Below are positions 1 to 5,862 of a DNA stretch of 7,188 bases, one piece after another. Position numbers and translations under genes: made by a program. Within the stretch, counting starts at the first letter, position 1. Every line of letters begins with the position of its first letter. The stretch comes from Candidatus Calidifonticultor daggyaiensis (GTDB lineage: Bacteria; Actinomycetota; Humimicrobiia; Humimicrobiales; Humimicrobiaceae), in contig JACVJA010000069.1 of assembly GCA_015661035.1 (NCBI GenBank), forward strand, positions 1 through 7,188, in the 5' to 3' direction. The notes beneath the pieces are model-generated. The model was given only the letters and a program-made list of their open reading frames with translations, had not been told where the DNA came from and did not search any database.

Positions 1-54
1 CTTCTTTGCTTTGTTTTCAGTCTTTATTATGTTTTCAAAGCTTCTAATATTCAT
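1..54 (-). CDS. Possible 5' end of a divergent gene (partial)
   Basis: On the minus strand an ATG at 54 opens 18 sense codons that run off the window edge, reading MNIRSFENIIKTENKAKK. The pattern of a short hydrophobic start, Phe, then T-E and a basic stretch faintly recalls the N-terminus of IS1595/ISXO2-type transposases, but this is too short to assign. A GGTGG lies only one base before the ATG and is part of a perfect palindrome, so the ribosome binding site is not convincing. It would be divergent to the lipoprotein gene at 153. Low confidence. Confidence 0.25.
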   Translation of the reverse strand, partial: MNIRSFENIIKTENKAKK

Positions 55-55
55 A

Positions 56-75
56 CCACCATTATATAATGGTGG
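56..75. repeat. Perfect 20-bp palindrome between divergent starts
   Basis: CCACCATTATATAATGGTGG is exactly its own reverse complement. It lies between the possible minus-strand start at 54 and the lipoprotein start at 153. No T-run follows on either strand, so a terminator is unlikely; a dimeric operator is a better guess. Several TATAAT hexamers (85-90, 98-103, 115-120) follow, but none has a recognisable -35 box at proper spacing. Confidence 0.5.
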
Positions 76-152
76 AAAATCTTTTATAATTACCTAATAT
101 AATTGTTATTTAAATATAATTATATAAATATAATTAATTGGAGGGGATGAAA

Positions 153-539
153 ATGAAAAAAAGATTATTTATTTTAATATTGATTTTAGTCTTGCTTACA
201 ATGGCACTAAGTTTTGGCTGTACTTTATCTAATAAAGTAAGTAATAAAATAAACGGAACTTTTGAAGGAATTTTACCTGCTGCAGATTGTCCTGGTCTTC
301 AAACTATTATAGCTATTAATTCTGATGGTACTTTTCATATGGAAGAGACTTTCTTAGAAAGGGATACATCACCAAGAGTTACAGAGGGAAATTGGGTTTT
401 AAAAAGTAATATAATAACTTTTACAGCAGGAGATTATAAGTTTGAATATAAAGTAATATCTGATAAAGAAATAAGATGGGCTCCAGGTGGTAAAGAAATT
501 ACTGGCACCAATCTTAATTGGTCTTTATTAAAGAAATAA
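153..539 (+). CDS. NlpE-like lipoprotein (copper resistance NlpE N-terminal domain)
   Basis: A 128-residue protein. The ATG at 153 is chosen because GGAGGGG (140-146) sits six bases upstream; an ATG at 147 and a TTG at 138 abut or overlap that site. Residues 2-22 form a basic, then very hydrophobic signal sequence ending in SFGC. C23 is the likely lipidated Cys, although the lipobox is atypical, with Ser rather than Leu at -3. The mature part matches the small NlpE beta-barrel: G-x-x-E-G-x-L-P-A-A-D-C-P-G near 35-48, then D-G-T-F, then E-x-F-L. The E. coli CxxC motif (LPCADC) is here LPAADC, so only C46 remains and disulfide or metal chemistry there is unlikely. NlpE proteins sit in the outer membrane and signal surface or copper stress. 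The gene lies 95 bp before arsM on the same strand, with no clear terminator between them. The family call is fairly safe; the role is inferred. Confidence 0.7.
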   Translation: MKKRLFILILILVLLTMALSFGCTLSNKVSNKINGTFEGILPAADCPGLQTIIAINSDGTFHMEETFLERDTSPRVTEGNWVLKSNIITFTAGDYKFEYKVISDKEIRWAPGGKEITGTNLNWSLLKK

Positions 540-634
540 TTAATTAATTTTAATAAAAAATAAGATAAAGAAATAAAATAATATTAAATATAGGTAATTA
601 TAATGTATAGAATTAAAAAGAATGAATAGTAGTT

Positions 635-1462
635 TTGAAAAAAGAAAAAATAAAAAAAATAGTCAGAGAGAATTATGCAAAAGTTGCAATCAGCAATTCA
701 GGTTGATGCACTCCTTCTGCCTGTTGTTGTAGCGAAGTGGGACTTGTCAGGGAAATTAGCACAAGCATTGGTTATTCAAGTGAAGATATTTCAACTTTTC
801 CGGAGGGGTCAAATCTTGGTCTTGGGTGTGGAAATCCATTAGCATTGGCATCACTAAAAGAAGGTGAAGTTGTCCTTGATTTGGGATCAAGTGCTGGATT
901 TGATTGCTTTTTAGCTTCAAAAAAAGTTGGAACAGAGGGTAAGGTTATAGGTGTTGATATGACACCAGAAATGATTGATAGAGCAAGGGAAAACGCTAAA
1001 AAAGACAACTATAAGAATGTTGAGTTCAGGTTGGTAGAAATTGAGAATTTACCTGTTGATGATGAAATAATTGATATTATTATTTCTAATTGTCTTATAA
1101 ATTTATCGCCTGATAAAGACAGGGTTTTTAAAGAAGCATACAGGGTATTAAAACCAGGCGAAAGATTAATGGTTTCAGATATTGTTTTAATAGAGGAATT
1201 GCCTGATTTTATTAAAAATAATGAGGCTGCATATTCTGGTTGCATTTTTGGAGCAGTAATAAAAGAAAATTATCTAAATTCAATAAAAAAAGCTGGTTTT
1301 ACAAATATAAAAATAATTGACGAAATTAATTACCCGCTTACCTGCATTGTTAGTGATAATTCAGAAATAGCATTTAAAAAAGACTTAAATTTATCAGAAA
1401 ATCAGATAAGAAATTTAGAGAATTCAATCATATGTATAAAAGTATCTGCTTTAAAGAAATAA
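635..1462 (+). CDS. arsM: Arsenite S-adenosylmethyltransferase ArsM, probable selenoprotein (in-frame UGA at 704-706)
   Basis: ArsM transfers methyl groups from S-adenosylmethionine to thiol-bound As(III) in the cytoplasm. From the TTG at 635 the frame gives a 275-residue protein, a normal ArsM length, with a family-like N-terminus (I-V-R-E-N-Y-A-K-V-A at 9-18). A single UGA encodes residue 24 in the motif S-G-U-C-T-P-S-A-C-C-C-S. The SAM site is V-L-D-L-G-S-S-A-G-F-D around 80-90, with the acidic ribose-binding D108. The three conserved As-binding cysteines are C65 (G-L-G-C-G-N-P), C153 (S-N-C-L-I-N-L) and C203 (Y-S-G-C); the 50-residue spacing of the last two is as in known ArsM/AS3MT. Starting at the GTG at 737 would lose the first 34 residues and the Cys cluster. 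No good Shine-Dalgarno precedes either start, a weak point. A TATAAT at 599-604 lacks a -35 match. A plain nonsense mutation is the alternative reading of the UGA. Confidence 0.8.
711..741 (+). promoter_or_regulatory. SECIS-like hairpin just after the arsM UGA
   Basis: Bases 711-717 and 719-720 can pair with 732-737 and 739-741: CTC with GGG (one G-U), CTTC with GAAG, and GC with GC. Single unpaired bases are t718 and t738. The apical loop (721-731) is rich in GU and can tighten to about six bases by a U-A and a G-U pair. The loop begins 14-17 bases after the UGA, close to the position of the bacterial SelB-binding SECIS in fdhF. Pairing was judged by eye; no folding energy was computed. Confidence 0.45.
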
Positions 1463-1538
1463 TTAACAAAATATTGTAAACAGAATCATTATTAAGAAAA
1501 TAGCCCCAGCGTTTCAGAGCTTTAGACAGAAGGAGATA

Positions 1539-1552
1539 AACCATTAATGGTT
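1539..1552. repeat. Perfect 14-bp palindrome AACCATTAATGGTT
   Basis: AACCATTAATGGTT reads the same on both strands and overlaps the start of the doubtful ORF at 1547. It shares the half-site ACCATT/AATGGT with the 20-bp palindrome at 56-75, but with a spacer four bases shorter. It could be an operator or chance. Confidence 0.35.
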
Positions 1553-1780
1553 AATAGAAGACGGGATAAAGACTATATAAGAAAAGTGGTAAGAATTAGC
1601 CAGAAATATAAAAACTTAAGCTGTCCTATTGTAATGTACCTCCTCTTGAAGATACATTATGCCACAAAACAAATAGAGTTTAAAACCTGCAAGGGATTTT
1701 TAAAAATTGCTACGCACGATTTTTTCTTGCCTGATTGTTTGCTAAGACCTCTGAATATTAATATTTTAAAAAACTATTGA
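1547..1780 (+). CDS. Doubtful small ORF of unknown function
   Basis: A 77-codon open frame with AGGAG at 1531-1535, 11 bases before the ATG, which is longer than ideal. The predicted protein starts very basic (V-N-R-R-R-D-K-D-Y-I-R-K) and has scattered Cys, but I recognise no domain. It may be a gene remnant: the frame is open a little upstream of the ATG (T-E-G-D-K-P-L) and its last codons run into the promoter at 1777. It is the only candidate in the 426-bp stretch from arsM to the permease genes (1463-1888). The rest of that stretch holds the palindrome at 1539 and the promoter/operator at 1777-1817. No ArsR-like regulator is visible there. Confidence 0.2.
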   Translation: MVNRRRDKDYIRKVVRISQKYKNLSCPIVMYLLLKIHYATKQIEFKTCKGFLKIATHDFFLPDCLLRPLNINILKNY

Positions 1781-1817
1781 CATCTATATGTAATAAGCAT
1801 ATATTGTATATATTACA
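1777..1817 (+). promoter_or_regulatory. Sigma-A-type promoter with overlapping operator-like inverted repeats
   Basis: A consensus -35 TTGACA (1777-1782) is followed, after exactly 17 bp, by TATATT (1800-1805), placing transcription start near 1812, about 77 bases before the first permease gene. Two inverted repeats overlap it. ATATG-N7-CATAT (1786-1802) lies in the spacer and -10 region. TGTAATA-N15-TATTACA (1789-1817) runs to the start point. Such placement is typical of a repressor site, for example ArsR/SmtB-type, but the cognate regulator is not identified. Confidence 0.55.
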
Positions 1818-1888
1818 ATTACTTTATTTATTTTTATACTTTGTATTATTGGCTTTAGTAATTAAAAACAAAAATAAAGGATTAAAAA

Positions 1889-2389
1889 ATGCTTTCTTTT
1901 ATAAAAAGTTATTTAACTGTAATAGTAATAAATTTAATAGCGCTGGTCTGGTTTATCTATTCAGTTATTAAAAATAAAAGCAAAACAAAAGAGTCCTTAA
2001 AAATAGCACTTAAAACATTTATAAAAACTCTGCCAATGATAGTTATTATAATAATATTTATTGGCTTTTTACTTGGATTTTTATCCCCAGATATAATATC
2101 CAGAGTTGTAGGCGAGCAGGCTGGATTTTTAGGAGTACTTATTACTGCAGTTTTAGGTTCTGTTTTGTTTATACCGTCAATTATATCATTTCCACTTGCA
2201 GCTTCACTTTTAAAAGGTGGAGCATCTATAATGTCTGTTGTTGCATTTATTACTACACTTACTATGGTGGGAATCGTAACGCTTCCTATTGAATTAAGAG
2301 AAATGGGTAAAAAAATGACGATACTTAGAAATATGTTCAGTTTTGTTTTTGCAGTAATAATTGCACTTATTATGGGGGCGATACTGTGA
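1889..2389 (+). CDS. Half-size permease, ArsP/YraQ type (COG0701), first subunit
   Basis: A 166-residue integral membrane protein. The ATG at 1889 has AAAGGA (1876-1881) seven bases upstream. Hydrophobic segments lie near 8-28, 47-68, 80-108, 114-134 and 146-166. Residues 95-113 carry the half-permease signature: I-P at 95-96, F-P-L-A at 101-104, then L-L-K-G-G-A. The same pattern recurs in the next gene. Full ArsP-like permeases are about twice this length with two related halves, so the two proteins probably pair to make one transporter. ArsP exports methylated trivalent arsenicals, which would suit the adjacent arsM, but other COG0701 members handle other substrates. Substrate is therefore inferred from context. 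The gene lies behind the strong promoter at 1777 and overlaps the next gene by four bases. Confidence 0.7.
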   Translation: MLSFIKSYLTVIVINLIALVWFIYSVIKNKSKTKESLKIALKTFIKTLPMIVIIIIFIGFLLGFLSPDIISRVVGEQAGFLGVLITAVLGSVLFIPSIISFPLAASLLKGGASIMSVVAFITTLTMVGIVTLPIELREMGKKMTILRNMFSFVFAVIIALIMGAIL

Positions 2390-2949
2390 AATTTGTTAAA
2401 GAAGATAAATCAAACGAAAAGATAAAACAGAAAAAATCTCTTATTAGAGATTATATAATCATGGGTGCAATTGTAGTTGCAGCAGCAGTTACTCTCTTTT
2501 TCTTTCCTAGTAAATCAGTCCCTGTGCTTAATGTATCAAAAAATTATTTAATAGAGCTTATCATGATTCTGCCTGCAGTTATGATAATAATTGGTCTTTT
2601 TTCTGTATGGGTGCCAAAAGAAATAGTTGTGAAGTATATGGGTAAAACTTCAGGGATAAAGGGTATCTTTCTTGCTATAGCACTTGGAATGCTACCAACT
2701 GGTCCATTATATATTGCATTTCCAATGGCGGTTGCGCTTCTTAAAAAAGGAGCAAAAATATCGAATATTATTATATTTATTTCAGCATGGGCATGTATAA
2801 AGCTGCCACAGGAATTGGTTGAAGTTCAATTTCTGGGTATTAAATTTACCTTGTTAAGATTAGCCTTAACCATAATATTTGTAATAGCAATGGGAATTAT
2901 AATTGAAAAAACAATAGAATTTACAGACAGAAAAAAGATTAGAGTATAA
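2386..2949 (+). CDS. Half-size permease, ArsP/YraQ type (COG0701), second subunit
   Basis: A 187-residue membrane protein starting with a GTG whose last bases form the TGA stop of the first subunit (GTGA overlap), a classic sign of translational coupling. A G-rich tract (2374-2378) may serve as its ribosome binding site. Residues 1-21 are charged and cytoplasmic-looking. Hydrophobic segments follow near 22-42, 54-74, 92-118, 126-140 and 155-174. The half-permease signature is at 103-123: L-P-T-G-P, then F-P-M-A, then L-L-K-K-G-A. A single Cys (C137) lies in A-W-A-C-I-K-L-P, a possible contact for a soft metalloid, though this is a guess. The ArsP Cys motif is not evident. The gene probably forms a heteromeric exporter with its neighbour. 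It ends with a basic tail and no obvious terminator follows. Confidence 0.7.
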   Translation: MKFVKEDKSNEKIKQKKSLIRDYIIMGAIVVAAAVTLFFFPSKSVPVLNVSKNYLIELIMILPAVMIIIGLFSVWVPKEIVVKYMGKTSGIKGIFLAIALGMLPTGPLYIAFPMAVALLKKGAKISNIIIFISAWACIKLPQELVEVQFLGIKFTLLRLALTIIFVIAMGIIIEKTIEFTDRKKIRV

Positions 2950-3040
2950 GAAGATATTTCATAAATATAATGAAGACTAAAAAATAAGAAAAAAGCTTAC
3001 AGTAGATATTATATTAATAATTTTTATGAAAGGAATAAGT

Positions 3041-3286
3041 ATGCAAATATATGACTTGTATAAAATTAAGTCTTTTCCTTATGAGCAAAGGAATAAAAAT
3101 GTTTTATATAAAACCGATGAATTTAAAACAAGAATTATAAATCTAGTACCTGGTGGAGAAATACCTGAGTGTGAAATGACATCATATGTAATATTTTATG
3201 TAATAAAAGGAGAGGCTATTGTTTCTGTGAATTCTGAAAAGTCAGTTATAGACGCAGGCAAGTGTCTTAAAAGCAGAACAAATTGA
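3041..3286 (+). CDS. Small cupin-fold protein, C-terminally truncated
   Basis: An 81-residue product. The ATG at 3041 is preferred over 3026 because AAAGGA (3029-3034) lies six bases before it. Cupin features are the D-E-F-K-T-R-I-I-N-L-V-P-G-G segment, then S-Y-V-I-F-Y-V-I-K-G-E-A near 48-59 (cupin motif 1 end), and V-I-D-A-G-K-C-L (start of motif 2). The His ligands of metal-binding cupins are replaced (P-E-C-E-M-T), as in a subfamily of small clostridial cupins. After G-K-C-L a normal member would continue about 20 residues to finish the barrel. Here the frame ends in K-S-R-T-N and stop, while a coiled-coil sequence continues in the next frame. The gene is therefore probably broken by a deletion or frameshift. 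Function unknown; it may have been a sensor or small-molecule binder linked to the downstream PadR regulator. Confidence 0.55.
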   Translation: MQIYDLYKIKSFPYEQRNKNVLYKTDEFKTRIINLVPGGEIPECEMTSYVIFYVIKGEAIVSVNSEKSVIDAGKCLKSRTN

Positions 3287-3362
3287 ACAATTAAAAAAAT
3301 ACAAGCAAACGTTAACTGAAGAAATTAGCGAGATTGAAAAAAGATTAAAGGAACTGGAGTAG
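3252..3362 (+). pseudogene. C-terminal coiled-coil remnant, DUF5320-like
   Basis: From about 3264 the +1 frame relative to the cupin reads V-L-K-A-E-Q-I-E-Q-L-K-K-Y, continues T-E-E-I-S-E-I-E-K-R-L-K-E-L-E, and stops with TAG at 3360-3362. This heptad-like, Glu/Lys-rich ending resembles the tail of DUF5320-type small proteins, which I recall seeing beside cupin and PadR genes. There is no start or ribosome binding site: the frame is closed by TAG at 3249-3251. It looks like the surviving 3' end of a gene whose front was lost in a deletion that also removed the cupin's end. A frameshifted fusion gene is the alternative. Confidence 0.45.
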
Positions 3363-3418
3363 AAAGCACTAAAAGTATAAAATACTGAAAGTAGCAACAA
3401 TATAAGTCAGGATTTATA

Positions 3419-3796
3419 GTGTGCGATAATAAGTCTGAAAAAATTAACAAATGTTCATGCAAAAGCGGAAGAATAAGCAGGTTTTTAATACCTGCTCTTC
3501 TTCTGTTGCTTTCTGAAAAACCTTCGCATGGATATGAACTCACTGAAAAATATACTGAGTTTGGTTTTACTGAAGCTGGCTCTGACCCTGGTGCAATTTA
3601 CAGGACTTTAAAGCTATTGGAATCTGAAGGATTTATAAAATCAAAATGGGATACCGATGAACCTGGTCCGGCAAAAAAGATTTATTCAATAACAGATGAA
3701 GGATTAGAATTGTTGTCCAGCTGGATATCGGAAATAAAGGAAAGAAAAAAAACATTGGGGCTTTTTCTTAAAAGATATAAGAAGCTGAAATTATAA
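3419..3796 (+). CDS. PadR-family transcriptional regulator with N-terminal Cys cluster
   Basis: A 125-residue DNA-binding protein starting at GTG 3419 with AGGA (3409-3412) six bases upstream. The winged-helix signature is clear: F-L-I-P-A-L-L-L-L-L at 22-31, P-S-H-G-Y-E-L at 35-41, D-P-G-A-I-Y-R-T-L at 56-64, L-E-S-E-G-F-I at 67-73, and the wing with P-G-P-A-K-K-I-Y-S-I-T-D-E-G at 82-95. A basic C-terminal helix follows. The N-terminal extension has C2, C12 and C14 (C-S-C) before the first helix, a feature I associate with a PadR branch found beside small cupin and DUF5320 genes. This could bind metal or sense redox state, which is inference. It follows the damaged cupin/DUF5320 genes on the same strand and was likely their regulator. 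Family call is strong; target and ligand unknown. Confidence 0.85.
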   Translation: MCDNKSEKINKCSCKSGRISRFLIPALLLLLSEKPSHGYELTEKYTEFGFTEAGSDPGAIYRTLKLLESEGFIKSKWDTDEPGPAKKIYSITDEGLELLSSWISEIKERKKTLGLFLKRYKKLKL

Positions 3797-3820
3797 ATTT
3801 GTCTTAATCATATTAACTCA

Positions 3821-3858
3821 TCTATTATTGGAAACTAAAAATATTTAATATATCTGAA
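3821..3858 (+). repeat. Left copy of an imperfect direct repeat flanking the IS remnant
   Basis: This A+T-rich segment resembles 6220-6257 in the same orientation. The core ATTGGAAACTAAAAATA aligns with ATTAGAAACTTAAAATA (two differences), and both copies then end in TATCTGAA. Two six-base gaps of opposite sense leave both copies 38 bases long. The copies bracket the IS21 remnant and the ORF beyond it. Chance similarity in A+T-rich DNA cannot be excluded. Confidence 0.35.
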
Positions 3859-3861
3859 TAA

Positions 3862-4995
3862 ATTATAAAATATCCTGGCCAGTATGCTCAAGCTTATTTT
3901 GGAAGGCTAGGAAAACTATATGACGGGCTAACAAAAAGAATAAGGATAGCCTGGGCATTTATTGTAACACTTGCTTTTAGTAGGCTTATGTATGTACATA
4001 TTACCTTCAAACTGGATACATGTTCTGTAATTGAAGGTTGTGAGCTTGCCTGGGAATACTTTGGAGGAATTACAGACATATTAATAGTTGATAATCTGTC
4101 CCCTGTTGTTGATAAAGCAGACCGCTACAATCCAAGGATAAATAAAACATTTATGGAATATGCACAGTTTAGAGGCTTTATTGTTGATCCGACTAATTCA
4201 GGGCATGCTCGTGGAAAACCTATTATTAAAAACAATGTAACCTATGTAAAGAAAAATTTCTTTGCAGGAGAGAGCTTTATTTGCCTGCAGGATTGCCAGG
4301 AAAGATCAGTAGATTGGTACACAAGTGTTGCAGGAAAAAGAATTCATGGAACTACAAGAGTCAAGCCAATAGAGCTTTTTGAAAGTCTTGAAAAAGATAA
4401 ATTGACACCTTATGATGGGGGCCGGTAGGATACTCCCTACTATGATTCTCCTGTTGTTCATCAGAATCATTATATATCATTTAAGAAATCACTATATAGC
4501 CTTCCCAGAAAATATATCGGTAAAACTGTTAATGTAAGGGGCGATAGTGGCCTGGTAAGAATTTACTTTAAAGACAAGCTAATAAAGACTCATCCAAGAA
4601 TGCCCCAGGGAGCTAGGTCTACTGATTTTAATGATTATATGGATGAGATAACTCCGTATACCTTACGAAATGCAAATTATCAAATAACTGAGATGACTAA
4701 AAGACATCCTGCAATTGGAGAATATATCCAGCTTCTAATGTCTGGCAGTTATCCATGGCACAGGATAAGAAGTGCCCAAAGACTTCTGTGTATTGCAGAT
4801 AAATACGGATATTAGCGTACTGCAGCAGCATGCATAAAGGCAAAAGCATATGATGTTTATGACGTAAGAAGAATTGAAAGTATGTTAAAAAATGGGGTTG
4901 AGGCCTACTTGCCCAAAAGCAATGATGGACCTGCCTTCTTTGAAGAGGCAACAAGATTTACAAGAAGTGGGGATTATTTTAAAAATTATAAATGA
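3862..4995 (+). pseudogene. istA: IS21-type transposase IstA, truncated with two amber stops
   Basis: IstA is the DDE recombinase of IS21. The frame resumes after TAA 3859-3861 with Y-P-G-Q-Y-A-Q-A-Y-F-G, the start of the catalytic core; the upstream DNA-binding domain is gone. Reading continues in one frame to TGA 4993-4995, broken only by TAG at 4426-4428 (after P-Y-D-G-G-R) and TAG at 4813-4815 (after D-K-Y-G-Y, where a CAG-to-TAG change is the simplest origin). The first catalytic Asp is Tyr (TAT 3895-3897; family motif Q-x-D-F/W-G). The second is present (I-V-D-N-L, D at 4090-4092). The catalytic Glu is Lys (AAA 4228-4230, in R-G-K-P-I-I-K-N-N). The long C-terminal part ending in D-Y-F-K-N-Y-K is well preserved, so decay seems fairly recent. 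Product inactive. Confidence 0.8.
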
Positions 4996-5008
4996 AAGGA
5001 GTTTAAAA

Positions 5009-5741
5009 ATGGAATTTATATCAAAAGAATTAAAAAATTTAATGATTTACTTAAGAATATCAGGAATAGACCCAACACTTCCTAAGCGTATTTCTTATGC
5101 TAAGGCAAAAAAATTATCATATGAGGAATTTTTAGAACTTGTTTTATCAGATGAGTTTGAAAGAAAAGAAGCAAGAGCATTAAATATTAAGATAAATAAA
5201 GCAGGAGTTGCAAATCTTGAAAGCTACAGTTGGGATACAACAATACAATACGATAGAGAACTTGTTAAAAAACTCTTTAGCTTATCCTTTATTGAAAAGA
5301 AACAGTCAGTTCTTTTATTTGGTCCTACAGGCACAGGTAAAACTACACTGGCCCGACATCTGGCATTTGCTGCACTTAAGGCAGGTCATTCTGTTTTATT
5401 TACAAGGGCAGACAAGATGTTTAAAGGATTAAAACTTTCAACACTTGATGGAGATCATAATAGAACTTTAAGGTATTACTTAAAGTATGATTTGCTTGTG
5501 GTAGATGACTTTGCCATTAGACCTTTTAGCTGTGATGAGGCAGACAATTTATATGTGCTTGTTATTGAGCGGTACGAGACAAAATCCTCAATCTTTACAT
5601 CAGCAAGGGCTCCTTAAAGAATGGCAAGGCTTATTTTTAGATCCCATCCTTGGAAATTCTGCTCTTGATAGACTTGCTCACAGCTCGTATCAGATTTTAA
5701 TGGATGTACCATCTATTAGAAAGCAGAATAGTCCTAAATGA
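5009..5741 (+). pseudogene. istB: IS21 helper ATPase IstB, one-base frameshift
   Basis: IstB is the AAA+ ATPase that assembles with IstA and directs target choice. ATG 5009 has AAAGGAG (4995-5001) seven bases upstream and follows the istA end by 13 bases. Walker A is G-P-T-G-T-G-K-T at 105-112, Walker B is L-L-V-V-D-D at 162-167, and the sensor-like stretch S-S-I-F-T-S-A-R-A-P follows. The frame then hits TAA at 5615-5617. The family C-terminus (K-E-W-Q-G-L-F, then S-A-L-D-R-L) continues in the next frame from 5616 to TGA 5739-5741. Dropping one T at 5614/5615 restores a 243-residue protein of normal size. The truncated product lacks only the last 40 or so residues but would probably not be functional. 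Confidence 0.8.
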
Positions 5742-5814
5742 TTGGAGGTGATGAATATTATGAGGGTATTATTTTTTACAATAATGTTAAAAATCAGATA
5801 TAATTGCTAATAGG

Positions 5815-5862
5815 TGGTTCAATGCTACTGACGGGATGGTTCATAGCTGGTGAAGAATGACA
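5815..5862 (+). repeat. Right-end subrepeats of the IS21 element
   Basis: TGGTTCA occurs at 5815-5821 and again at 5837-5843, 22 bp apart or about two helical turns. It is followed by GCTGGTGAAGAATGACA ending at 5862. IS21-type ends carry several such internal repeats and finish in CA. The segment between istB and these repeats (5742-5814) has a good GGAGGTG (5744-5750) leading only to a 16-codon frame at 5760, which I do not count as a gene. Confidence 0.5.

Larger units (their letters stand above)
3862..5862 (+). mobile_element. IS21-family insertion sequence, left-truncated and decayed
   Basis: Contains istA- and istB-like frames in the usual order and spacing, then a right end with repeated TGGTTCA and a terminal CA. 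The N-terminal helix-turn-helix part of istA and the left terminal repeats are absent. The left boundary is therefore a deletion junction somewhere before about 3870. Bases look less A+T-rich than the surrounding genes. Both genes carry inactivating lesions, so the element should not move on its own. Confidence 0.75.

Noticed and set aside
622..735. ATG 622 as the arsM start
   Set aside because: It is in another frame; it would need an indel in the A-rich tract. The TTG at 635 is in frame and gives the family-like N-terminus.
772..1245. Two minus-strand open frames inside arsM
   Set aside because: They mirror a well-conserved coding sequence, lack ribosome binding sites, and show no domain.
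1777..1971. 64-codon plus-strand frame overlapping the first permease
   Set aside because: Its start is the -35 box of the promoter, and it overlaps the well-supported permease start in another frame.
3325..3543. Minus-strand frame opposite the PadR start
   Set aside because: Antisense to a clear PadR gene with no independent coding signal.
4426..4815. Two in-frame TAG codons in istA as possible pyrrolysine
   Set aside because: Both lie in a transposase that has also lost catalytic residues and its N-terminus; one is a simple CAG-to-TAG change. Plain decay explains them.
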